This document shows, one piece after another, positions 17,807 through 27,559 of a stretch of DNA of 64,000 bases (within the stretch, counting starts at the first letter, position 1; the number at the start of each line of letters is the position of its first letter). The notes beneath the pieces were generated by a model, which saw only the letters and a list, made by a program, of their open reading frames with translations, was not told the DNA's origin and searched no databases. Origin of the DNA: an uncultured Cohaesibacter sp. (GTDB lineage Bacteria > Pseudomonadota > Alphaproteobacteria > Rhizobiales > Cohaesibacteraceae); the NCBI RefSeq assembly GCF_963662805.1, contig NZ_OY759868.1, forward strand, positions 186,001 to 250,000, in the 5' to 3' direction. A program made the translations under genes and the position numbers.

Positions 17807-17880
17807 ATCTCCACCATGGCCGGGCTGATAATTGCCATATGGTTGCAGTTTGGCCAGCACGATGACGACCAGATCTTCTG

Positions 17881-18744
17881 TTACGAGAAATACAGAAACA
17901 CTGCTGCTGTCATACCAATCGACAACAGGATCTTGAAGGCGCCATCACCGCCGGACACCTTCAGCCTGCGGACCAGCACCAACGAAATCAAGATGGTAAA
18001 AACCCCTCGCAGGGACTGGGCGACATTGGCTTCGAGAACCCCTGCCACATTGAAGCCGATCAGCAGAAAAAAGACGGCAACGACCCACGTGACCCCTATC
18101 CAGCGGGCATCATAGATGACGCGCATAGGTGCTTTCATCACGATCAGCACAGGCAGGGAAACAATCGCGCAAAAGACATAATTCACGCAGACCGTCACCA
18201 TGACCTGATGCAGAAGCGGGAGATCCGCAAATCGCTTGGAGAGTTTGGTGATTTCCATGTCGGAGAACGCATATCCGATGCAGGCAACAACAATCAGCAC
18301 CGCAGGCCATAGATCAAGCGCCCCTGCCCGCCGTGACAAAAGATAGGCCAGCAGTAGAATGACTGCGATGGCAGCAAGCTGATGTGATGACGGATACCCC
18401 TGCCCACTGACAACTGCAATCACCGCCAAGGTGGGGATCTTGAGCGTCAGAAGGGGAGAGACGATCGACGCCCCGCTCTTCTTGATCGCGATGATGACCA
18501 GAAACTGCCCCGCCGCATAAGGGGCATTGGCCCGCACCAGCGCGATCAGGTCTGATGGAACCAGATAGTCCCAGACGCCGAGAAACAGAAAAGGCAAGGC
18601 AAGAATGACGCCCATGGCAACTTGCGTTGCCAACAGGATCTGTGTTGTTGAGTAGTGGGCCTTTTCCTGACACCGCTGCGTGGCAGTGTAGTTCAGGGCT
18701 TGAAAGAAGGCACCGGCAATGCTGGCCGATAGTCCTAGGGACAT
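17881..18744 (-). CDS. EamA-like (DMT superfamily) membrane transporter
   Basis: A 287-residue integral membrane protein with about ten hydrophobic helices in two repeated halves, as in drug/metabolite transporters (for example TQILLATQVAMGVILALPFL, LAAIAVILLLAYLLSRRAG, WPAVLIVVACIGYAFSDMEI). The ATG at 18744 is preferred because the 42 upstream codons are Arg/Pro/Cys-rich and not membrane-like. An ANVAQSLRGVFTILISLVLVRR segment near the end matches the EamA C-terminal helix pair. The cargo is unknown. It stands alone between a kinase relic and an IS remnant. Confidence 0.8.
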   Translation of the reverse strand: MSLGLSASIAGAFFQALNYTATQRCQEKAHYSTTQILLATQVAMGVILALPFLFLGVWDYLVPSDLIALVRANAPYAAGQFLVIIAIKKSGASIVSPLLTLKIPTLAVIAVVSGQGYPSSHQLAAIAVILLLAYLLSRRAGALDLWPAVLIVVACIGYAFSDMEITKLSKRFADLPLLHQVMVTVCVNYVFCAIVSLPVLIVMKAPMRVIYDARWIGVTWVVAVFFLLIGFNVAGVLEANVAQSLRGVFTILISLVLVRRLKVSGGDGAFKILLSIGMTAAVFLYFS

Positions 18745-19240
18745 TGCGATCTCGCGGGGAGTGGTACTGGCCTGGACCGATCGCTTTGCTCGGCGCCCAG
18801 CGTCTGGTGGGAGGGCAGATGAGCACCAAAAAGATCGATCCGGCGCTCCGGCACACGGTATACTTCTCACTTGGACGCTGTCAACGCAACGGCCACACCA
18901 GCTCTTCCCTAACCAACAGAAATCCCGAGAGAAATGCCCTTTTCACCGGATCGCGTACCGGTACAAATTCAAGACAGCGCCACGGCTCAGTAATTGACCG
19001 GAGCCTCTTTCCCTACCCTTTATTAAACGCGCCGAGATCCGTAAGCACCACCAGCAACATGTCTCCAACGATGGTTCCAACGCGCAGGCAGCCCCATAGG
19101 ATCGCCTTGCTTTTTTTGACAACCCATTGATGAGGGAAGGACCATGTCAATGTCTGGAATGGACAACACAAGGCACCACGAGATACGACACTCACGGTCC
19201 TGCAAAACTGCGCTGAACTGTACCTATCCCCCGAAACGGC
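18745..19240. other. Intergenic, no convincing gene
   Basis: About 500 bases upstream of the EamA gene. Open frames here are short, have no ribosome site and no recognisable protein features. Its right edge touches an IS3 remnant, so part of it may be degraded insertion-sequence DNA. Confidence 0.5.
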
Positions 19241-19365
19241 TTCCTCCATCGGGAATAGATTTGCTCAATCAAGTCAGTTCGCCGGACGGCATCAAGACGA
19301 GGCATCCCTTGCCCCGTCAAAATCTCAACCTGTCGCAACTCCGTGACAATTTTCTCGGGCTTGGA
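19241..19365 (-). pseudogene. IS3-family OrfA fragment
   Basis: Read on the minus strand from 19365 this gives SKPEKIVTELRQVEILTGQG, then MPRLDAVRRTDLIEQIYSRWRK. That is the N-terminal helix-turn-helix of IS3-family OrfA (IS407-like group), normally 'EEIVTKLRQVEVLTGQG...EQTYYRWRKQYGGM'. There is no usable start, the reading is lost after WRK, and no OrfB follows. It is a relic of a former insertion. Confidence 0.65.
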
Positions 19366-19448
19366 TCATTTGTTGGCCCCAACGAATCCGCCATTTTCCT
19401 AACTATAACGGCGGACCGATTCGTTGTCAGAAGACAAACCCTCTACAA

Positions 19449-20597
19449 TCAGTCGTCGTCGTCGAGGTCGTTCGTAAGTTCGCTGATTTTCTCGCGCTGG
19501 GCTTGCCTTGCGACCATCACGCCCATGGCAGCCATGAGCGGCAGCCAGTCGGGGTCAGCGACCGACAGAATGAAATTGTCAAACACCACATTGTCCAGCG
19601 TGAAATTGAGTTTCCGGGCAATCGTGCCAATCTGTTCCCCGCCGAGCCTGACCTCATAGTTTGAACCGGCCATAGCGTTCATCCGGATGAGCTCCAGCAT
19701 TCCATATCCGGTCTGTCCCGAGAAAAAGGTGTGGTGCAGCACGAGCCTTCTTTTCAGCCGACAGAACCTGCTTCCACCCTGATAGACATCATATGTCGTG
19801 AAAATGTGGAACAGGCGTTTCGTGAGGACGACAAGCTCCTCGCCGCTCTCCGCGTCGCTGATATGAAACGTTTTGCAAGGAATCTGCGACGAAATCGTCA
19901 GTCTGGGTTTCATGTCCAGATCAAGCAGATGAAAATCCTGACCCGTCCATTTGAACTCTTCATTGAAAAGATAAAGTGTATCGCTTCTATTCAGCCCGAT
20001 CTCTGAGGTGTCAGCCTCGCCTGTTTTGAGATAGGCCTGCACTCGCTCCGCCAATGTATCCAGAAGACACGCCGTGCTGAAGCTGTAGCGGATCATACCT
20101 TCAAGGCTTTCAGGCTTCTCGGCCGGCTTCAAACGCCACTCGTTTTTCACATCAGGCTTTAGGAAGCCGGTTATGTTTCCCAGATTGATACTGATGAAAA
20201 TGCCGAACAGATTGCGAATGAAGACATATTCCCCGTCGGGATTGGGCCCAAGGATGATGACCTTGCCTCTGATAGACCGCACCCGGCCCATCCACGGCGA
20301 GCCCCATGCGGTCGGCATATCCACGAAAGCATCAAAAATCTGCCTCAGAGAGCGCTTCCGCGTGTTGATGACAAGTTTCGCGCCATCATTGAACTGGTTG
20401 TAGAAATCCGGATTGCAAAACTGGAAGGCCACCAGAGAAAAAATAAACAGGATGGTACTGATCGTGATCGGGCCGGAACGAATATCGTCTTCTCCGATGT
20501 TAAAACCGTCGATCAAATATTTGATCGAAAGAACCAGCAGACCAATAGCCAGAAGGAACAGCAGTACTCTGGCGGCTAAAATTATGAAGCGTTGCAT
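19449..20597 (-). CDS. Membrane protein with C-terminal LURP-one/Tubby-like domain
   Basis: A protein of 382 residues (ATG at 20597; a GTG seven codons earlier is possible). Two N-terminal helices (RFIILAARVLLFLLAIGLLV and GPITISTILFIFSLVAFQFC) anchor it. The central part is soluble. The C-terminal 130 residues (ELVVLTKRLFHIFTTYDVYQ, CRLKRRLVLHHTFFS, NYEVRLGGEQIGTIARKL, VADPDWLPLMAAMGVMVARQ) follow the LURP-one/phospholipid-scramblase-like beta-barrel pattern. The last residues are acidic (DLDDDD). Function is unknown; the domain call is moderate. Confidence 0.6.
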   Translation of the reverse strand: MQRFIILAARVLLFLLAIGLLVLSIKYLIDGFNIGEDDIRSGPITISTILFIFSLVAFQFCNPDFYNQFNDGAKLVINTRKRSLRQIFDAFVDMPTAWGSPWMGRVRSIRGKVIILGPNPDGEYVFIRNLFGIFISINLGNITGFLKPDVKNEWRLKPAEKPESLEGMIRYSFSTACLLDTLAERVQAYLKTGEADTSEIGLNRSDTLYLFNEEFKWTGQDFHLLDLDMKPRLTISSQIPCKTFHISDAESGEELVVLTKRLFHIFTTYDVYQGGSRFCRLKRRLVLHHTFFSGQTGYGMLELIRMNAMAGSNYEVRLGGEQIGTIARKLNFTLDNVVFDNFILSVADPDWLPLMAAMGVMVARQAQREKISELTNDLDDDD

Positions 20598-20745
20598 TGA
20601 ATTGTCCAAGAAAAGCACCGGGAGGATTTACAACTCACCAGCAGAGAACCAAGCTTTTTGGTTCTATTCCCTTGGGAACAGGAAATCTCTCCGGAAGACC
20701 ACCTAGACATTTCTGCACTCAGGAGCTTGTCGCCACAACAGACTA

Positions 20746-20774
20746 AGGCCCTGTCGCTCAATGCAACAGGGCCT
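20746..20774 (-). terminator. Stem-loop after the DUF1868 gene
   Basis: AGGCCCTGT (20746-20754) pairs fully with ACAGGGCCT (20766-20774). It lies 47 bases after the stop of the 2H phosphoesterase-like gene on the minus strand and is followed only by TTAGTCTGTT, so it is a weak or Rho-assisted terminator. Confidence 0.5.
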
Positions 20775-20820
20775 CGTCCTATCTTGGTGGGGGCGTCCTT
20801 TGTCCCAGAAGCCTCACCTC

Positions 20821-21621
20821 TTATGCGTAACGTTGGGCATCACCGGTTGTTTCCCTGTAGCCCTCATCGTCCAGAACACCGATTGTGTCGTAGCGATGCA
20901 TGGTATCAAACAGGCAGAACTCGACCGGACCGAGATCGATTGGTCCAAAATTGCCAAGCAGCTCTTCAAACTGTGCTTCAGCCTCTTGCATCACCTGTTC
21001 GGCCTGCTCCGGCGTCAGCCAGCGGATGGGATAGGCCATGCTCACATGAAAGCCATAGCTCTCGACATCTCCACGCCTGATGCCGGTAACCTTTTCCAGC
21101 AGGGCACGGATGGCCCGCAGTTTTGTCTCTTCTGCAGCATCGGCGCCTGCCATTTCAATGGTTGCGGGCAAAACAAGTCCGGTTGCTTTGACTTTGAAGC
21201 CCGCCTCACCCTTTTCCTGCTCGAGCGCCTTGATGAACCCGTTGGTCACGGAAGGCAAATCCGTGCTTTCGGGCAGATCATCGGGCCAGCCGTCCTGGCC
21301 CAAAGGCTCACCACTGACCCCGCAGAAGACGGTCATATGGAAACTGGCCTTTGGCAGAAAGGAGAAATGATCGGCATAAGGCATGGTCTTCAAACGGCCC
21401 TGCATGGTGCAGAGCGCTTCAAAAAACGGAGACTGCCGGTCGACGTGGCAAACAAACGTGTTGCCGGGAAAGGACAACAGAGATCCGTCGGATGTAAACT
21501 TGCCACCCTGACCGGGTTCAGAAATCGCGGGCGGATAATCGCCGCCGATCTTCTCTCCGGTCAGAAGCGAAACGATTCCGCTGCGTTTTGGCTCTGGCAT
21601 CGACCATGCGTTCTTGTTCAT
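20821..21621 (-). CDS. 2H phosphoesterase superfamily protein (DUF1868-like)
   Basis: A 266-residue soluble protein. Two H-x-(T/S) motifs, FHMTVFCGV (about residue 94) and GFHVSMAYPI (about residue 190), are spaced as in the 2H phosphoesterases. The N-terminal half also has GKFTSDGSLLSFPGNTFVCH, which I associate with DUF1868. The start at 21621 is chosen because CGGAGAAAACCA precedes it; two earlier in-frame ATGs (21639, 21684) lack a good ribosome site. Family members hydrolyse or ligate cyclic or linear nucleotide phosphodiesters. The substrate here is unknown. Confidence 0.78.
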   Translation of the reverse strand: MNKNAWSMPEPKRSGIVSLLTGEKIGGDYPPAISEPGQGGKFTSDGSLLSFPGNTFVCHVDRQSPFFEALCTMQGRLKTMPYADHFSFLPKASFHMTVFCGVSGEPLGQDGWPDDLPESTDLPSVTNGFIKALEQEKGEAGFKVKATGLVLPATIEMAGADAAEETKLRAIRALLEKVTGIRRGDVESYGFHVSMAYPIRWLTPEQAEQVMQEAEAQFEELLGNFGPIDLGPVEFCLFDTMHRYDTIGVLDDEGYRETTGDAQRYA

Positions 21622-21772
21622 TGGTTTTCTCCGCTTCATCGGATGGTCTTGCTCGGATTCCTTGGGAGGTGGGTCCGCTTGCATCCGGTCTGTTGTCTGA
21701 AATGAGAGCCCGAAGCCATAAATCTCCGGTTCCCTGTTGTTGTTTCAAAGGACTGATTCCTGTCGCCGAGCG

Positions 21773-23407
21773 TCAGGACGGGGAAGAGTGGGACGAGGCA
21801 TTCTTGATACGTGATTTCTTCAGCCTTCCATGCTGTTCCATCACGGCGTAGCCAATGGTTGCAAACTTGCTGTTCATCTCCTTGAGATCCGCGATCATCT
21901 CCAGATGCTGGTTGCTCGAGGCAAGGCTGGTCAGGTTGCCGCGTCTCAGCCGTGCCAGATGGTTCGCCCGGCTCGTTTGTTCGATCTCAGCGACATTCTG
22001 CTTGTGCACGACCAGCTGCTGGGCGACGGGCAACGACCCGGTCCATGCCGTTTCCTGCGCCAGAATGATTGCCTTGCGAACGGCATCGATGATGCGGTTG
22101 ATTTCTGCCAGCCCCTCTTCGGAGAATTTGAATTCTCCCCTTCGGTGCGCCAGTTGGAGCGCAAGGAACTTGCCCGCAAGCACGTCGCCACACCGTTCCA
22201 CCCGAATGGCGAATTCGACAATCTGGCGGATGCTATCAAGCTCCTGCTCATTGCCAACGGGCAACCCGGCATAGCATTGACGCACACTGACAAGCGCTGC
22301 ATTCATGCGCTTTTCCATTGCCGCAATCGCCTCGACGTCCGGCGCAGGAGAAGCTCCCTCCTCCAGCATCATCGCGGCAATATCGAGCATCCCACTGACC
22401 TGCTTCTTGATGGCAGGAAACGCCAGCGCGCTGTCCTCGGTCATCTCCTTGGGCAGGTCCGAACTCGCATGATGGTGCCCGTCCTTGATGCGCTGTTCCA
22501 GCAAAGCACAGATCCGGGTGCAGATCGGCGCACACAGCAGCAACAGGAAATTGAAGGCCAGATGCCCCGTCAGGATCATCTGCTCGGCGGGCAACAGAGC
22601 CGGGATCTCGACCCGGCCTTGCGCGAGAGCAAGCAGCAGAACGAGCACGCCTGCTGCACAGCACCTGAGGATCGCGATGCTGAGCGCCACAGCCTTGCTG
22701 CGCTCATTCTCATATTTCAGCAGCCAGACCGGCAGCAGTGCGCTTCCCAGATTGCATCCGAGCATGAAGGCAAGACCGGCAAAGGAGCCAAGTCCGGCAT
22801 GCGCAGAAAAGGCAACAGCCGTCAACACCGCAGCGACGCTCGAATGCATAAGGAACGTCAGAACGAGCCCCGCGAGCGCGGCGGTGACCGGATCCCGGTT
22901 GAGATAGGTCACGACGGCAGAGGTCCATGGCATGTTGCCAAGCGGAGCCACGCTGTCGCGGATAATCGACAGGGACAGGAAAATGAGACCAAGGCCGAGA
23001 AGGGTGCGCCCCATATTGCGGTGGCGCGGATCATTCGACCGAAGATAGAGACTGGCCCCGGCAAGAATGGCAAGCGGCCCCAATGCGGAAATGGGCAAAT
23101 GCAGGAACTGCACAGCCAGCGCCGACCCCATATCCGCACCAAGGGCAACAATTGCTGCGGACAGGATCGGAATGGATCCGGTCCCCGCCAGCGACGCCGT
23201 CATCAGCATGACAACCGTGGCACCCTGCATCAGGAACCCAAGCCCGGTGCCCTTGAGCAGGTTGCGAAGGGTCGAGGAGTGGTCACTGAGACTTTCATGG
23301 ATCTGCGTGCTCCACAGCCGCTCGATCCCGATCCGCATGAAGCGGACGGAGAACAGCAGCAGCATGGCACCACTGGTCAGCTGGATGAGGAAGCTCAGAA
23401 TGGTCAC
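21773..23407 (-). CDS. Na/Pi cotransporter family protein with PhoU-like tail
   Basis: A 544-residue protein. A GTG at 23407 gives the N-terminus VTILSFLIQLTSGAMLLLFS seen in NptA-type symporters; the TTG at 23494 would add 29 non-conserved residues. Two inverted membrane repeats carry the Q-rich re-entrant motifs in GTGLGFLMQGATVVMLMTAS and TFLMHSSVAAVLTAVAFSAH, which form the phosphate site in SLC34-like proteins. From about residue 340 the protein is soluble and helical, resembling PhoU domains. It takes up phosphate with sodium across the inner membrane. It follows the ABC operon by about 140 bases. Confidence 0.87.
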   Translation of the reverse strand: MTILSFLIQLTSGAMLLLFSVRFMRIGIERLWSTQIHESLSDHSSTLRNLLKGTGLGFLMQGATVVMLMTASLAGTGSIPILSAAIVALGADMGSALAVQFLHLPISALGPLAILAGASLYLRSNDPRHRNMGRTLLGLGLIFLSLSIIRDSVAPLGNMPWTSAVVTYLNRDPVTAALAGLVLTFLMHSSVAAVLTAVAFSAHAGLGSFAGLAFMLGCNLGSALLPVWLLKYENERSKAVALSIAILRCCAAGVLVLLLALAQGRVEIPALLPAEQMILTGHLAFNFLLLLCAPICTRICALLEQRIKDGHHHASSDLPKEMTEDSALAFPAIKKQVSGMLDIAAMMLEEGASPAPDVEAIAAMEKRMNAALVSVRQCYAGLPVGNEQELDSIRQIVEFAIRVERCGDVLAGKFLALQLAHRRGEFKFSEEGLAEINRIIDAVRKAIILAQETAWTGSLPVAQQLVVHKQNVAEIEQTSRANHLARLRRGNLTSLASSNQHLEMIADLKEMNSKFATIGYAVMEQHGRLKKSRIKNASSHSSPS

Positions 23408-23548
23408 GGTTGCTCGACCTGCTCTTGCCTTGGTGAGATGGATCAACAATGTCCGTCGGCTCCTCTGGACGGATACACTCGCCCGAGGAACCAAACGGCT
23501 TGATAAGGTGTCGGAGCCGGACAGAGCCGGCCCCGACGGGAGGAATGC

Positions 23549-24652
23549 CTAGCGTTCCTGCACCACGTTTTCGATGAAGAAGGTTTCAACCTTGCCGCGG
23601 AAAGGTTGAGCACCCCAAGGCGTGCGATACTGGCGCTGTTCGTTCGGCACCAAGGCATAGCTGTCGTCAGCCGCCGCATTCATCGGTGCGCTGCCGAAAT
23701 TGCGGTTGAGCATCGACTGGGTTTCTGCCGATGTCAGCCAGTTGACGAAAACAGCTGCGGCCGCTGGATGCGGTGCATTGAGCGGAATGGCAATCGCGTT
23801 GCCGCCACCATTCATGCCCATTTCCGGGATGTAGAATTTGATTTCCTTACGAACTTCGCCGCGTTTCTGAAGGCCAGCCAGATGGTCTTCCCACGCCGGA
23901 GCCATTGTCAGCTCACCATCGGACACACGGGTGATGGAGTCCGCGTTGGAAACGGTGATCACATAGTCCTCGGCATATTTGTTGAAGAAGTCGATGCCGG
24001 GCTGCAACTCAGCCAGATGCTCGTCGCTGTCCGAACCATCGGTGAAATCCGCACCGGATACGACGCGCAGGATATTCTGATAGAAGGAAGGCCCGGAGCC
24101 GCCGTTTTCATAGTTAAACCCGAACTTGCCGGGATTGGCCTGCCAATAGGCAGCAAAGTCTTCGGCAGACTGAGGCAGCTCTTCGGCGGATACCTTTGCC
24201 GGATCGTAGGCGATCCCGGTCTGGTTGCCCCAATAGGCAAAAGCATAGCCGTTGCTGTCAGAGCCGGAGAGCGAGCTCACACGCCCTTCATCTTCGGGCA
24301 GCATGTCGAGAGAATAGAAAAGATTTTCCGGTTTGACGGTTCTCAGAAGATCCCAGTCCCATGCAAAAGCGTCGATGTCACCGGTATCGCGTTCCCGCTC
24401 GGCAAGAAGCTTTTCGGTGTTGCCATCAAGCGTGGTCACCGGAATGGTCACCTTGATCCCATAAGCCTCTTCAAAGGCCTTCACCTCACGGCGGAAGTCA
24501 TCCTGGAAGTACCAGACATACCAGGTCAGTTCCCCCTCTTCCTTGGCCTGAGCCACGATCTCGTCCCATGACATGGAACCAAGATCAGCAGCCGATGACA
24601 GCTGAACGGATGCGAGCAGCACGGTGGCTGACATGAGTAGTTTCTTGAGCAT
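23549..24652 (-). CDS. ABC transporter substrate-binding protein (YnjB/PotD-like)
   Basis: A 367-residue periplasmic protein. The signal peptide (MLKKLLMSATVLLASVQLSS, cut after SSA) is followed by SWDEIVAQAKEEGELTWYVW, the thiamine/iron/polyamine family opening. GYAFAYWGNQTGIAYDPAKV, APAWEDHLAGLQKRGEVRKE and NGGGNAIAIPLNAPHPAAAA resemble YnjB-type receptors. It is the last gene of a four-gene import operon running leftwards from 27430. The adjacent ROK regulator suggests a carbohydrate-linked ligand, but the receptor family also includes polyamine and thiamine binders, so the substrate is left open. Confidence 0.87.
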   Translation of the reverse strand: MLKKLLMSATVLLASVQLSSAADLGSMSWDEIVAQAKEEGELTWYVWYFQDDFRREVKAFEEAYGIKVTIPVTTLDGNTEKLLAERERDTGDIDAFAWDWDLLRTVKPENLFYSLDMLPEDEGRVSSLSGSDSNGYAFAYWGNQTGIAYDPAKVSAEELPQSAEDFAAYWQANPGKFGFNYENGGSGPSFYQNILRVVSGADFTDGSDSDEHLAELQPGIDFFNKYAEDYVITVSNADSITRVSDGELTMAPAWEDHLAGLQKRGEVRKEIKFYIPEMGMNGGGNAIAIPLNAPHPAAAAVFVNWLTSAETQSMLNRNFGSAPMNAAADDSYALVPNEQRQYRTPWGAQPFRGKVETFFIENVVQER

Positions 24653-24711
24653 GGATCATCTCCTCTGTTGAATTATGCTCGGTTTGATTCCGGATCGTGC
24701 CTGCTTCGCGG

Positions 24712-25539
24712 TCATCCCTTGCCGGAAGACAGGCTCGGATTGGCAGATTTGAGAAGTCGTTCGAGAACGAGCATCAGGATCACGTTAGGAACGACGAGAA
24801 TGAGAGACAGCACCGCAGCATTGGGGCGTACGAAGTCCTGCCCGAGTGCGGAATAGAGCAGCGTCGGAATGGTCACCACATCCGGCGAGCCGACGATGAA
24901 GGCGATGGCAAATTCCTCGATCGACTGGATGAAGACGATCAACAAAGTTGCGAAGATGCCGGGGCGCAAGGGAGGCAGATAGGCCACCTTGAACCGCGCC
25001 CAGTGGCTGGCCCCAAGATCGCGGGCTGCATCGACATGATCCTGCCGAACCTGCTCAAAACACACCGTCAGGATGCGAATGGCATAGGGTAGGAAAATGA
25101 TGGAATGGGCAAAGACGATCGCCCCCATCCGCCAGCTTGCCAGACCGATCTGGAACAGCAGCGCCGAGAAGAAGACCGAGGTGATAAAGGGCGGCACCAC
25201 CAACGGCAGCAGGCACAATGTCTTGGCGACCTCCCGTCCGGGAAAGGCGATCCGGCCCAATGCAAAGGATGTCGGCATCGCCAGGAGGAAGGCAACAACG
25301 GCGGTGGTTGGGGCGAGGGTATAGGAGGTGATCAGGGCCGATTTCAGCGATGAATTCTCCCACATATCGACCCAGCGATAGAGCGAGATGGCCGGAGGCA
25401 GCAACGTGCCCGCCGTCCATGGTTGGGATGGATCCACCAGAGACCACAGAATGGCCATGGCGAAGGGAATGACCAGCCAGATGATCGACACGCAGATCAC
25501 CAGCCCCATGAGAATACGGTTGATACGGGACTGGCTCAT
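24712..25539 (-). CDS. ABC transporter permease (PotC type)
   Basis: A 275-residue membrane protein with six helices. The EAA loop is AARDLGASHWARFKVAYLPPLRPGI, the coupling contact with the ATPase. It opens with MSQSRINRILMGLVICVSII and ends with a short basic tail. The start overlaps the preceding permease stop by four bases. It forms one half of the heterodimeric channel for the binding protein at 23549. Confidence 0.9.
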   Translation of the reverse strand: MSQSRINRILMGLVICVSIIWLVIPFAMAILWSLVDPSQPWTAGTLLPPAISLYRWVDMWENSSLKSALITSYTLAPTTAVVAFLLAMPTSFALGRIAFPGREVAKTLCLLPLVVPPFITSVFFSALLFQIGLASWRMGAIVFAHSIIFLPYAIRILTVCFEQVRQDHVDAARDLGASHWARFKVAYLPPLRPGIFATLLIVFIQSIEEFAIAFIVGSPDVVTIPTLLYSALGQDFVRPNAAVLSLILVVPNVILMLVLERLLKSANPSLSSGKG

Positions 25540-26390
25540 TTGCTTCTCCCCTTCAGAACAAGACGGGAAACAAGGGCCAGAAGAGCCGAGCCCACGAGAG
25601 CAATCACGATCATCGACACGCCGACCACAGCGGCGGAATGCCAGTCACCGCGCCCCTTGTAGCTGACCATCAGCTGTGACAGCGACTGTCGGTTGATCGG
25701 ACCTGCAATGGTCTGGAAACTGAAGTCGGCCAGCGCACCGATGAAGATGATCACCATGGCAGCCTGCATGCCCGAGACCGTCAGCGGGGCAATCACCTTG
25801 CGAAACCGGGCCCATGAGCCTGCACCAAGATCGCGGGCCGCATCGAGCACATCATCCGAGATGCCCTGAACAGCGCCCGTCAGCAACAGAAGCGCGAACG
25901 GCATCTGCTTCCATGTCTGCAGCAGCAACACGCCGATGGCATTGCGATCATTCTGAAGGCGATGCGGGCTGTCCCAGATCCCCAGCCACATCATGAACTG
26001 GTTAAACAGGCCGTGATAGGCAATGATGTTGATGAAAAGGAACGCGGCCACCAGCCCATGCACCAGCATCGGGGCTTTCAGAATGGCACCGATGGCCATG
26101 GATCCGGGGAAAGGCTTGCGGAGCCAGATCGCCAGAGGATAGGCCAGCGCCACCGCGAAAATCGCGCTGAGGACACCCACATAGATGGAATATCGGATGG
26201 AGCGGGCGAAGATCTTGCTGCCAAAGAGATCCAGCCAGAAGGCAATCGTCAGCTGGCTGTCGCCATTGATCGAGTAAAGACCGAAGGATTGTGCCACCGC
26301 GATATAGACCACCGTGCCCATCAGCCAGAGGATAAGCCCCAGCCCCGGCAGCAAAAGCACGATGACCAGAAGCCAACGACGCAGTGTCAT
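25536..26390 (-). CDS. ABC transporter permease (PotB type)
   Basis: A 284-residue partner permease with six helices and the EAA loop DAARDLGAGSWARFRKVIAP. The N-terminal helix is WLLVIVLLLPGLGLILWLMG. It overlaps the ATPase stop by four bases and the next permease start by four bases, typical of translationally coupled importer subunits. Confidence 0.9.
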   Translation of the reverse strand: MTLRRWLLVIVLLLPGLGLILWLMGTVVYIAVAQSFGLYSINGDSQLTIAFWLDLFGSKIFARSIRYSIYVGVLSAIFAVALAYPLAIWLRKPFPGSMAIGAILKAPMLVHGLVAAFLFINIIAYHGLFNQFMMWLGIWDSPHRLQNDRNAIGVLLLQTWKQMPFALLLLTGAVQGISDDVLDAARDLGAGSWARFRKVIAPLTVSGMQAAMVIIFIGALADFSFQTIAGPINRQSLSQLMVSYKGRGDWHSAAVVGVSMIVIALVGSALLALVSRLVLKGRSK

Positions 26391-27430
26391 CGCCCCGCCT
26401 CCAGTACGATCATATGCTCTGCCGGAATATCAAACCGAACTTGATCCCCTTCTTGCGCATCGCTCTCACTGACCTGAATGCGATGGACGAAGCCGTTGGT
26501 TTCGATCATCAGATCCGTATAATGCCCCTGAAAGGCCCGGTTCCGGACAGTGCCCGAGAGGTTCCCCTCGCCGAGAGAGACTTTTTCGGGTCTCCAGCCG
26601 AGGGAAACTTTGTCGCCCGATTGCCCCGATACATCCGCCAGCCTCAGCACGCCAACCGGGGTGTCGATTGTCCAGAAACCATCGGCATCTTTCGCCTTGA
26701 TGATGCCGTCGACCACATTGGCGTCACCGATAAAGTCGGCAACAAACCCGGTGCGAGGGCGGGAATAGATGACCTCAGGCGTATCCACCTGCTCCATGCG
26801 GCCGGCATTGAGCACCACGATCCGGTCCGACATGGCGAGTGCCTCCGCCTGATCATGAGTGACATAGATGGCCGTCAGACCATATTCCCGTTGGATGCGG
26901 CGAATTTCGATGCGCACCTGATCCCGCAATTTGGCATCAAGGTTTGACAGCGGCTCATCGAACAGGATGACACTGGGCCGCATCACAAGCGCTCGACCGA
27001 GCGAAACGCGCTGCTGCTGTCCGCCTGAAAGCTGGTTGGGCAGGCGATCCATCTGCTTTTCGAGATCGAGTTTGGCGGCCACATCCGCGACGCGCTCCTC
27101 TCTCTCCTTTGCGGGCAGCTTTTTCTGCCGTAGGCCGAATTCGAGGTTGCTGCGCACGCTCAGGTGAGGAAACAGGGCATAGGACTGGAAACAGAGCGCC
27201 GTATCCCGTGCTTCGGGCGGGATGTTGGTCACATCCTTGCCATCAATGCTGATGCTGCCGCTTGTGGGGTCCAGAAAACCCGAAATCAATTTCAGGAGCG
27301 TGGTTTTCCCACACCCCGATGGCCCGAGCAAAGTCAGAAACTCACCGGAACTCACATCGAGCGACAATTCGGACAATGCCGTGAATGTGCCGAATGTCTT
27401 CGACAGATTGCGCAGGCTGATGGCGATCAT
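26387..27430 (-). CDS. ABC transporter ATP-binding protein (PotA/FbpC type)
   Basis: A 347-residue ATPase. Walker A GPSGCGKTT, Q-loop in ALCFQSYALFPHLSV, signature LSGGQQQRVSLGRALVMRP, Walker B VILFDEPLSNLD, and H-switch in YVTHDQAEALAMSDR. A TOBE domain occupies the last 100 residues. GGGAGGGAAC precedes the ATG. It is the first gene of the operon and is divergent from the ROK regulator, with repeated ATTACTCA elements in between. Confidence 0.93.
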   Translation of the reverse strand: MIAISLRNLSKTFGTFTALSELSLDVSSGEFLTLLGPSGCGKTTLLKLISGFLDPTSGSISIDGKDVTNIPPEARDTALCFQSYALFPHLSVRSNLEFGLRQKKLPAKEREERVADVAAKLDLEKQMDRLPNQLSGGQQQRVSLGRALVMRPSVILFDEPLSNLDAKLRDQVRIEIRRIQREYGLTAIYVTHDQAEALAMSDRIVVLNAGRMEQVDTPEVIYSRPRTGFVADFIGDANVVDGIIKAKDADGFWTIDTPVGVLRLADVSGQSGDKVSLGWRPEKVSLGEGNLSGTVRNRAFQGHYTDLMIETNGFVHRIQVSESDAQEGDQVRFDIPAEHMIVLEAGR

Positions 27431-27456
27431 GTTCCCTCCCGAGAGACAATTTTTTT

Positions 27457-27489
27457 ATTACTCACAAATAGTAATAATAATATTACTCA
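27457..27489. promoter_or_regulatory. Operator-like repeats between ABC operon and ROK gene
   Basis: ATTACTCA occurs at 27457 and 27482, with the inverted half AGTAAT at 27470, in a very AT-rich 40-base stretch just upstream of the ATPase start. The AT-rich palindromic layout resembles NagC/Mlc (ROK) sites. The ROK protein at 27560 is the likely binder; this is inference. Confidence 0.5.
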
Positions 27490-27559
27490 TGTCAAGTGAA
27501 AAAACGCTTGATCCGGGATACGGTGAGGGTGAAAATGCACAAACGGCAAAAATACGAGG

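Noticed and set aside
21830..23503. 557-codon open frame antisense to the Na/Pi symporter
   Set aside because: Extremely Arg/Gln/His-rich with no domain features; the sense strand encodes a conserved membrane protein.
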